11,981 bases of DNA. Source: Acidobacteriota bacterium. GTDB taxonomy: Bacteria > Acidobacteriota > Blastocatellia > Pyrinomonadales > Pyrinomonadaceae. Location of the stretch: the NCBI GenBank assembly GCA_024640445.1, contig JAHEEZ010000101.1, forward strand, positions 1 through 11,981, in the 5' to 3' direction. The notes under the pieces were generated by a model that worked only from the letters and a program-made list of their open reading frames with translations, ran no database searches and had not been told where the DNA came from. Position numbers and translations under genes: made by a program. This document shows positions 6,585 to 11,981 of this stretch, piece by piece; the stretch's first letter is position 1; each line of letters opens with the position of its first letter.

Positions 6585-6625
6585 AAGGACAGTGGACCAT
6601 ACTCAGTTCCGCTGTCCTTTGTTTT
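6585..6625 (+). terminator. Rho-independent terminator of the kinase/antagonist unit
   Basis: AAGGACAGTGGA (6585-6596) pairs with TCCGCTGTCCTT (6608-6619), 12 pairs with one G-T wobble and an 11-base loop. It is followed on the plus strand by TTTGTTTT (6618-6625). It lies 82 bases after the antagonist stop. Confidence 0.85.
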
Positions 6626-6672
6626 GCCTGCGGATGTGCATCCCGACCCGGATGCATAGCATCTCGTAAACG

Positions 6673-6743
6673 GCAAAGACACAAATAGACATGAGGTTGC
6701 CGGTTCCCCCCGATGTTTCCAATGTTCCGTTTGTGTTCTTTGC
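6673..6743. repeat. Imperfect inverted repeat upstream of the secreted TPR protein
   Basis: GCAAAGACACAAA (6673-6685) is complementary, apart from one extra base, to TTTGTGTTCTTTGC (6730-6743). The arms are 44 bases apart and lie just before the start at 6770. No terminator T-run follows the stem. The rest of the 6626-6769 spacer holds no gene that I can support. Confidence 0.5.
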
Positions 6744-6769
6744 ATTTTTCGCCCTCGACGGCTTTACCG

Positions 6770-8515
6770 ATGAAAAAAGCACTTTCCGCAGTTATCCTGC
6801 TATTGCTCTGCTCGGCCGCATTCGCTCAGGACGGAACGGTCTTCGACCTCTCTGGTTACGGGGTCCGGATCGAACCCGATAAACGGCTGATTGCGGTCCT
6901 CGCGACCCTGGAAGTCGCCGGCGCTGACACCCAGCTTGCTCCGGAAGGCGAGAAGTTAAGGAACCGCATCCGCGCGAGCACCAAAGACATCAGCCCCGAT
7001 CTTCGGCAGAAGATCGAGATATTCGTCAATCAATACAAGAGACGCCATCCCGAAACAAAACCCTCGGAGATCGCGGCGCCTTTCATTTCCATGGCGTATG
7101 CGCTGACACCGGCGCCGGCACTGGCCGAGCCCTTCCGCTCGGTGGATCTTCCGGATGATCTTCTGGAGGTTCTGGACTTTTCGGTGCTCGTCCGCGAATT
7201 CTACTCCAGTCCCGGAATGGCCGCCGAGATCGACTCGATCTTCAAGGAGTACCAGGATCTTACTGAACGGCTTCGGCCTTCTGCCCGCGAAATGGTCACA
7301 GATGTGCTTGATTATCTTCACACACGGCCGGAGTTAAGGTATATCGAGAGAGTAAAGGTCGAAACGAAGAAGGGCAGCGAGACGATCACAGCATACGAAC
7401 CGCGTGAGCGGGAGAGAACCTTCACGATCGTGCCCGAGATGCTCAACTCAAAGGGCACCATAAACTTCCTGAACATCACTGACGACTATTATGCGATCGT
7501 TCCGCCCGGGACGGACTTGAGTGCGTCGGAAGTGCGGCGCGGTTTCCTTCAGTTCGTGCTTGATCCGCTCGTACTTCAGACCTCGAAAGAGATACGTGAG
7601 AAACAGGAAGCCTTCCGCAAGCTGGTCGCCGACCGCAGGGCAGCCGGCGGCACGGTTTCGGCGGACCCCTATCTTACGATCTCGCGATCACTGGTCGCGG
7701 CGGTCGATGCGAGAGAGGAACAATACCGAAAAGAAAAGATATCGACCGCGCAGGCGCGCAGCAAGATCCCCCTGATGAAGACCGACGAGGAAAAGCAGCA
7801 GGTTGTGGCTGAGCTTGAACGCGTGAAAGGGCTCTTGTCCGACGAGGCGGCCCTGCAATTGTCTGAGAGCTATGAGCAGGGAGCTGTCTTCTGCTTCTAT
7901 TTCGCCGAAAAGCTGCGCGGTATAGAAGAATCCGGATTCGATATCGCCAGTTCGCTCAAGGACTGGATCATCAGCCTCGAACCGGAAAAAGAGAATGGGC
8001 GGATCGAGATGTTCGCCGATGCTCGAAAACGGGCGATGGAAGAACGCGCGAAAGGAAACACGTCGCTCGTGATCGAGACCACGCTTGTCGAGAATCCGCT
8101 GACAAACAAACTGCTTGAAATCGACAAGCTCGCCGATACTGGAAAGTACGCGGACGCTGAAACGGCGCTTAAGAAGCTGCTTGACGAGGCGCCTACCGAA
8201 TTACCGCGAATTTACTACGCCCTGGGCCGGCTCTCAAGCCGTTCCGCTGAAGGGATCAAGGACCCGGAGGAGCAGAATTCACGACTGATAAAGGCCAAGA
8301 CCTTTTACGATAATGTCCTGCGTTCGGCGACCATTAACACCGATCCCGGGTTGCTGTCGTCAACATACTTCGCACTCGGCAGGATCTATGAGTTTTACAA
8401 ACAACCCGAATATGCGTTGAAGATCTACGATGCGGCTCTCAAGATCGGAAAGGTCGAGGGCGGCGCCTACGAAGAGGCGTTTGAGGCGAAGAAGAAGCTG
8501 GTCGGTAACAACTAG
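6770..8515 (+). CDS. Secreted protein of unknown family with C-terminal TPR-like helices
   Basis: The 581-residue product starts with a clear signal peptide (MKKALSAVILLLLCSAAFA, cleavage before Q20), so it is exported to the periplasm or beyond. The frame is open 19 codons further upstream, but that would bury the signal peptide, so the ATG at 6770 is chosen; no good Shine-Dalgarno is visible. I do not recognise the family. Residues 30-330 are a mixed domain, including LNITDDYYAIVPPGTDL (234-250) followed by a helix EVRRGFLQFVLDPLV (254-268). That layout is loosely like degenerate zinc-metallopeptidase domains, but no HExxH is present. Residues 340-430 are strongly charged helices. Residues 445-575 contain TPR-like pairs (ADTGKYADAETALKKLL, YFALGRIYEFYKQPEYALKIYDAALKIG). 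The gene stands alone between a terminator and a palindrome. Confidence 0.85.
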   Translation: MKKALSAVILLLLCSAAFAQDGTVFDLSGYGVRIEPDKRLIAVLATLEVAGADTQLAPEGEKLRNRIRASTKDISPDLRQKIEIFVNQYKRRHPETKPSEIAAPFISMAYALTPAPALAEPFRSVDLPDDLLEVLDFSVLVREFYSSPGMAAEIDSIFKEYQDLTERLRPSAREMVTDVLDYLHTRPELRYIERVKVETKKGSETITAYEPRERERTFTIVPEMLNSKGTINFLNITDDYYAIVPPGTDLSASEVRRGFLQFVLDPLVLQTSKEIREKQEAFRKLVADRRAAGGTVSADPYLTISRSLVAAVDAREEQYRKEKISTAQARSKIPLMKTDEEKQQVVAELERVKGLLSDEAALQLSESYEQGAVFCFYFAEKLRGIEESGFDIASSLKDWIISLEPEKENGRIEMFADARKRAMEERAKGNTSLVIETTLVENPLTNKLLEIDKLADTGKYADAETALKKLLDEAPTELPRIYYALGRLSSRSAEGIKDPEEQNSRLIKAKTFYDNVLRSATINTDPGLLSSTYFALGRIYEFYKQPEYALKIYDAALKIGKVEGGAYEEAFEAKKKLVGNN

Positions 8516-8614
8516 CCGGGGAAGCCTGATCTGGTAGGTCCTTGCCACAGGCACGCTGTGTTCGTCAGCGGGCGGATTTTGAAAAGTATCCTTGAAATAC
8601 CCGACGAAGAAAGC

Positions 8615-8739
8615 GGACACGGATGAACACAGATAGGAGCAGATAGAGGGACCCTATTCGCAAGTAAATGGACTCAGGAAACTAACCTGAGTCCATTTAC
8701 TTTTTCCGAGTCCGTTCAAATTTGTGTTCATCTGTGTCC
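8615..8739. repeat. Compound palindrome: 20-base inverted repeat phrase nested around a hairpin
   Basis: GGACACGGATGAACACAGAT (8615-8634) is matched by the complement of ATTTGTGTTCATCTGTGTCC (8720-8739), 18 of 20 bases, and these arms enclose a perfect 17-pair hairpin (8662-8702). The right arm overlaps the end of the O-antigen ligase gene and supplies its last codons and TGA. The remaining spacer (8516-8614) holds no gene that I can support. Confidence 0.8.
8662..8705 (+). terminator. Strong hairpin terminator between convergent genes
   Basis: GTAAATGGACTCAGG (8664-8678) and CCTGAGTCCATTTAC (8686-8700) pair perfectly around a 7-base loop; two further A-T pairs extend the stem to 17. TTTTT (8701-8705) follows on the plus strand, so it should end transcription of the secreted TPR protein gene. 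On the minus strand the tail is not T-rich, but the hairpin may still act on the convergent ligase transcript. Confidence 0.85.
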
Positions 8740-10128
8740 CGTTCTTCCGGACCTGACACTTACGAGCGCGAGCGCCGCCAGCAGAAGAAAAAAGAACGCA
8801 TTTGCGTTCGTCCGGAGCGGGAAATCGACAAAGCTGTGTACAAGCACGCCGAAGCAGCCCGAGAGAGCTCCGACCGCGACGCTTCTGCGAAATCGGTCGT
8901 GCGTCTCCCTGATCACACGCACGCCTCCTCGGAAAAGGAAGAAGATGAAGGACACCGCGATCAGAAATCCGACTATGCCTCCGTCGGCGAGCATCTGAAG
9001 ATAGTCGTTGTGGGCCTGCTCGATACGATACATTCCGTTCATCGTGTCGTACCGGGTGAACGCGACGCCAAAACTTTCCAAACCGGATCCTATCAAAGGA
9101 TTGGCCTGAAAGATCTTCAATGCGACCGTCCAGAAATGTATGCGGCCGGTCGAGAAATCGGCACCCGATGCCTGCATCCCCGCACCGCGGATAAGCCCCT
9201 GTTCACCGCCAGCCCATACCGCGACAAGAATCAAAAGCAGCAGCAAACCGGCGGCTGCACCGCCGACAACGAACGTGCTCTTAAGGAACGGCGTCTTTTC
9301 GGTGCCCTCATTCTTACTCCCACGCTTCCTTAGCAGTAGGAAGGCGACGGCGTGAAACGCGATCACCGCGACAAGGCTCAGGAAAGCGCCCCTCGAACCG
9401 GTGAAGATCACCCCTGTGCCAAGCAGCACGGCGGCGAAGAGAAGAAATACGATCTTGTCTCGCTTCACGGCTCTTCCCGCGAGGATTCCGACCGTTAGCC
9501 CGAAGATCATCACAAGGAAGGACGCGAAGTGATGTTGGTTCACGTACGAACCGAACGGCCTGGCCTGCGCCGCGGGCGTCAATCCATAGATCACAGAAGG
9601 GTCGCCCAGGAACTGGAGGACACCGAAGAAGGCCATCAGCGATCCGAAGACGATCAGAGTTACCGCAACCTTTCGAATCCTGCCGTGGGAATCTATGAAT
9701 GTAAGCGCGGCGGCGAAATAGACAGCGAATACAAAGAGCTTGATGACGGCCATCCGGGTCCCGTTCGGATCCAGCGTCAGCGACCCCGAAGCCGCCTCTG
9801 AAACGACGCCGGCGGGAAATCCCTGGGAACCGAAAGGAAGCAGCTGGAAAAGCCCCAGCAAGATAAGCCCGAGGATCGCAAGCTGCGCCGGCTCCAAAGG
9901 TATTCGTACCTCGCGCCTGAGCAGACTACGTGAAAACCATAGGATCGGCAGAACAACTGTCAAAAGCATCACGAACGCGAATGCTCCGCTGCTTACCCCG
10001 CCAAAGGCCAGATTTGCAAAGATCGGTACCGCGCACACCAGAACGAACGCTCCCGTACTCAGCCAACCGTAGTCGGGCATGTCTTTCGGCGTTTCAGTAT
10101 CGATCTTCAAATGCTCTTCTGTTGCCAT
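8728..10128 (-). CDS. O-antigen ligase / Wzy-type polymerase family membrane protein
   Basis: The 466-residue protein has about eleven or twelve hydrophobic segments and the Wzy_C (O-antigen ligase/polymerase) signature. It shows PFGSYVNQHHFASF (191-204), FTGSRGAFLSL (242-252) and STGRIHFWTVALKIFQANPLIGSGLESF (326-353), a long periplasmic loop. AHNDYLQMLADGGIVG (372-387) and HSFVDFPLR (431-439) follow. Members join undecaprenyl-linked polysaccharide to lipid A core or to protein, or polymerise repeat units; the sequence does not tell which. A preceding TPR protein gene 21 bases upstream with the same orientation suggests co-transcription and a role in exopolysaccharide or O-antigen assembly. 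The ATG at 10128 has no obvious Shine-Dalgarno, so translation may depend on coupling. The last codons and TGA lie inside the inverted repeat phrase at 8720-8739. Confidence 0.88.
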   Translation of the reverse strand: MATEEHLKIDTETPKDMPDYGWLSTGAFVLVCAVPIFANLAFGGVSSGAFAFVMLLTVVLPILWFSRSLLRREVRIPLEPAQLAILGLILLGLFQLLPFGSQGFPAGVVSEAASGSLTLDPNGTRMAVIKLFVFAVYFAAALTFIDSHGRIRKVAVTLIVFGSLMAFFGVLQFLGDPSVIYGLTPAAQARPFGSYVNQHHFASFLVMIFGLTVGILAGRAVKRDKIVFLLFAAVLLGTGVIFTGSRGAFLSLVAVIAFHAVAFLLLRKRGSKNEGTEKTPFLKSTFVVGGAAAGLLLLLILVAVWAGGEQGLIRGAGMQASGADFSTGRIHFWTVALKIFQANPLIGSGLESFGVAFTRYDTMNGMYRIEQAHNDYLQMLADGGIVGFLIAVSFIFFLFRGGVRVIRETHDRFRRSVAVGALSGCFGVLVHSFVDFPLRTNANAFFFLLLAALALVSVRSGRTGHR

Positions 10129-10149
10129 TTGTGTTTGATCAGGCTTTGT

Positions 10150-11406
10150 CTACTTCAGCGATACGTCGTCAATCCAAAGTCTTCCTTCAATGGCGCATTC
10201 GTCGGCGAGGCATTTCTCGCGCACCAGACGGATGATGACCCCTTCAGAGCCTTCCTCCGTGCTAAACGGAATGCCCGACGAGGTCCATCCGGAATTGTTC
10301 TTGAGCGGTTCCGTCGAGGCAAGCACCTCACCGGATGCAATGTCCACTACCTCCCAAAGAACCGTCTTCTCCGTCTTCAGCTCGGAACTGTAGTAAGCCT
10401 CAAACCGATATTCCTTACCGGGTATGACCGCCACCACCTGGGAAACGGTCCTGAAGTTCTTTTCGGCGCGGCCCCCAAAGATCATCACAAGGCTCTTGCC
10501 TCCGGAATGTTTCACTTCGACGCTTATGCCTACCGCCGGGTCTTTGCCTTCGACGATATTCCATGCAAAGCCGTCGCCGCCCTTCAGCGAGATATCAGAT
10601 TCAAATCCCGAATTCGTTACACGGCCGACTTCCGGCCCTTGCTCCGGAGACAACTGAGACTGGACCTTTGCCGCCGCGACGAACTTCTTCGCGCGCAGGA
10701 GTTCGCCGAGGATGGATTTGCCCACTTCTGAGTGCTCCGCCTGCTGTTCCGCGGGAAGCGCATTCCATAATTTCAATGCCTCATCCAGCCTGTCCTGCTT
10801 TGCAAGTATGCCGGCCATCGCCGCGCGAACCGGCAACGAATCTCCCACAGCTTTCTCTACCTTCGCGGTATCGCCTTCGTTCAGGTCCCATGCGAGCGAG
10901 GCGGCGGGTTGAGCGAACTTAGAATTACCCTCAACCGCTTTTCTGATCTGGGCGAAACCCTCGTCGTCGTTGCCCTTCCTGATAAGCGCGTTGCCGAGTG
11001 CCCAAAGGACCTCCGAATAGTTCGGTGCAAGGTCTGCAGCGTACCGAAGCGCTTTTTCGGCGGCGTCGGGATCACCGTTCCTTTCCTTCGCCTTGCCAAG
11101 GGAAAGCCAGTAAAGATAGTTGTTGGGTTGAAGCGCGGCAGCCTTTTCATAAAGCTTGAGCGCTTTGGGCAGATCGTCGGGCCGCATCGACCGTTCGAGC
11201 ATCACTGCGGAAGCATAGTAAGCCTCGGCATTGCCGGGCGCGAGCTCGGCTGCGAACTCGGCGGCCGCGGGTTCGGCGGCGCCTCTCGCGACGGCACTTC
11301 CGAAGTAGGTTGAGATAGAAAGGGCGAAAAGGATTATGCAGGCAAGAAAAACCGCCGTCATCACGGAGCGGGAGAGGAGGGAATCGGTCTTCAGCGTTAT
11401 TTGCAT
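10150..11406 (-). CDS. Membrane-anchored TPR protein with C-terminal jelly-roll (carbohydrate-binding-like) domain
   Basis: The 418-residue protein has one N-terminal hydrophobic helix (about 15-35) that is either an anchor or an uncleaved signal, leaving the rest outside the cytoplasm. Residues 45-250 hold TPR repeats (AEAYYASAVMLER, PKALKLYEKAAALQPNNYLYWLSLGKAKERNGDPDAAEKAL, SEVLWALGNALIRKG, DRLDEALKLWNALP). From about 262 a beta-rich domain begins with the typical VTNSGFES opening, contains SVEVKHSGGKSLVMIFGG and YRFEAYYSSE, and ends LWIDDVSLK, as in galactose-binding-like carbohydrate modules. C399 and C404 may form a disulfide. An in-frame TAA two codons before the ATG fixes the 5' limit; no Shine-Dalgarno is visible, and the AGGAGAC array begins seven bases upstream. 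It precedes the ligase by 21 bases, so it probably serves export, chain handling or attachment of the polysaccharide. The exact function is unknown. Confidence 0.85.
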   Translation of the reverse strand: MQITLKTDSLLSRSVMTAVFLACIILFALSISTYFGSAVARGAAEPAAAEFAAELAPGNAEAYYASAVMLERSMRPDDLPKALKLYEKAAALQPNNYLYWLSLGKAKERNGDPDAAEKALRYAADLAPNYSEVLWALGNALIRKGNDDEGFAQIRKAVEGNSKFAQPAASLAWDLNEGDTAKVEKAVGDSLPVRAAMAGILAKQDRLDEALKLWNALPAEQQAEHSEVGKSILGELLRAKKFVAAAKVQSQLSPEQGPEVGRVTNSGFESDISLKGGDGFAWNIVEGKDPAVGISVEVKHSGGKSLVMIFGGRAEKNFRTVSQVVAVIPGKEYRFEAYYSSELKTEKTVLWEVVDIASGEVLASTEPLKNNSGWTSSGIPFSTEEGSEGVIIRLVREKCLADECAIEGRLWIDDVSLK

Positions 11407-11412
11407 TTCTTA

Positions 11413-11462
<50 letters not shown>

Positions 11463-11497
11463 CTATTCGTTGATCTTCAGTCTCGTCAATTCCGCCT

Positions 11498-11557
11498 CTC
11501 AGTACTCATGTCTCATTACTCATCTCTCAGCGCTCATTTCTCAGTAGCTAGTACTCA
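11498..11557 (-). repeat. Degenerate heptamer array TGAGnnn beginning in a stop codon
   Basis: Read on the minus strand from 11557: TGAGTAC, TAGCTAC, TGAGAAA, TGAGCGC, TGAGAGA, TGAGTAA, TGAGACA, TGAGTAC, TGAG. The phase is strictly seven. The first three bases are the stop codon of the polysaccharide gene ending at 11555. It is the same unit family as the array at 80-128, in the opposite orientation. Between the two right-hand arrays (11462-11497) I see nothing. Confidence 0.85.
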
Positions 11558-11981
11558 CTCGAACTCAACCGGCTCGATCCTGATCATCGCCTTTCTAAGC
11601 GCGACATCGACATCCTGGCAGGCGATCCGCAGTTCCTTGAGCCGCTCCGGACTGAAATCGCGAACCGAGATGAGAACTTCCTGAATGCTGTATTCCCTGC
11701 AGATATCTCCGAGAGATCCGTTCCCGCCGAGCACTTTCAGCCCGTGCATCATTTTTCCGACCTTCATCGGATCGTCGTCCAGAAAACCGACCACTGTGCA
11801 CTCCCATTCCGGGTTGTTTCCAAGTTCCCTGAGCACCATCTCGCCCCCGTCGCCCGCTCCATAGATCAGCACGCGGCGACCGTAATTTGCGACAGGATTT
11901 GGGAGCATCTGCCTGATCAGCCTGAACGCCATGCGGCTTCCGGCGAGCGCCGCGAGCAGAAGCAGGCCATCCACGACGAAC
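11555..11981 (-). CDS. Polysaccharide biosynthesis protein, C-terminal membrane/Rossmann part (partial)
   Basis: The frame is open to the right edge, giving the last 141 residues; the GTG at 11974 is an internal valine and no start is claimed. The visible part begins with the end of a hydrophobic helix (FVVDGLLLLAALAGSR) and then a nucleotide-binding Rossmann domain: RRVLIYGAGDGGEMVLREL, VVGFLDDDPMKVGKMMHGLKVLGG, IQEVLISV. This helix-plus-Rossmann arrangement is known from FlaA1/CapD-type sugar epimerases, from some initiating sugar-phosphate transferases, and from WecA-like transferases carrying a C-terminal Rossmann domain. The protein stops right after this domain (RIEPVEFE), with no epimerase or transferase domain behind it, so the WecA-like fusion or a stand-alone regulator is more likely than FlaA1. 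Direction and position make it the gene before the TPR/jelly-roll and ligase genes. The exact enzyme cannot be told from this part. Confidence 0.75.
   Translation of the reverse strand, partial: FVVDGLLLLAALAGSRMAFRLIRQMLPNPVANYGRRVLIYGAGDGGEMVLRELGNNPEWECTVVGFLDDDPMKVGKMMHGLKVLGGNGSLGDICREYSIQEVLISVRDFSPERLKELRIACQDVDVALRKAMIRIEPVEFE

Noticed and set aside
6713..6769. Upstream start of the secreted TPR protein
   Set aside because: It would add 19 residues before a complete signal peptide; the ATG at 6770 is better.
8728..9333. Plus-strand open frame of about 200 codons
   Set aside because: It is antisense to the Wzy_C motifs of the O-antigen ligase and rich in charged, domain-free sequence.

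Overview
The window looks like a chromosomal segment of a Gram-negative-type bacterium, probably an acidobacterium of the Blastocatellia/Pyrinomonadaceae kind. This is inference from gene content, moderately high GC, and intergenic spacers filled with short degenerate tandem repeats; no rRNA or marker gene is present to prove it. Most genes are ordinary housekeeping or envelope genes, with no transposase, integrase, phage gene, CRISPR array or tRNA.

Layout. Positions 1-5470 are almost entirely minus-strand. A possible gene start runs off the left edge (1-60). It is separated by a repeat-rich spacer from a six-helix membrane protein of unknown function (311-955), which is coupled to nadB, L-aspartate oxidase (957-2522). 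Next, behind a strong hairpin terminator, come a cytosolic Kbp-like BON/LysM protein (2641-3012) and a double-BON lipoprotein (3030-3512), arranged as a two-gene operon. Then come shikimate kinase aroK (3597-4139) and EPSP synthase aroA (4148-5470), 8 bases apart in the order aroA-aroK.

From 5471 the plus strand takes over. An RsbW/SpoIIAB-type anti-sigma kinase (5658-6071) is followed by a SpoIIAA/RsbV-type STAS antagonist (6155-6502) ending in a clear terminator, with no sigma factor beside them. A secreted 581-residue protein with C-terminal TPR-like helices and no recognised family follows (6770-8515). A compound palindrome (8615-8739) closes this block.

The right part (8728-11981, minus strand) is a surface polysaccharide locus. 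In transcription order it holds the C-terminal part of a membrane-anchored Rossmann-domain polysaccharide protein, a TPR protein with a C-terminal jelly-roll (carbohydrate-binding-like) domain, and a Wzy/WaaL-type O-antigen ligase or polymerase.

The least explained signal lies in the spacers. Two 49-base heptamer arrays (TGAGTAC at 80-128, AGGAGAC at 11413-11461), a degenerate heptamer array (11498-11557), a degenerate 9-base-period array (250-312) and two inverted repeat phrases occur. At three gene ends (311, 8728, 11555) the TGA stop codon is itself part of the repeat. I see no clearly new defence or mobile system; the repeat/stop-codon relation and the unrecognised secreted protein are the items most worth following.
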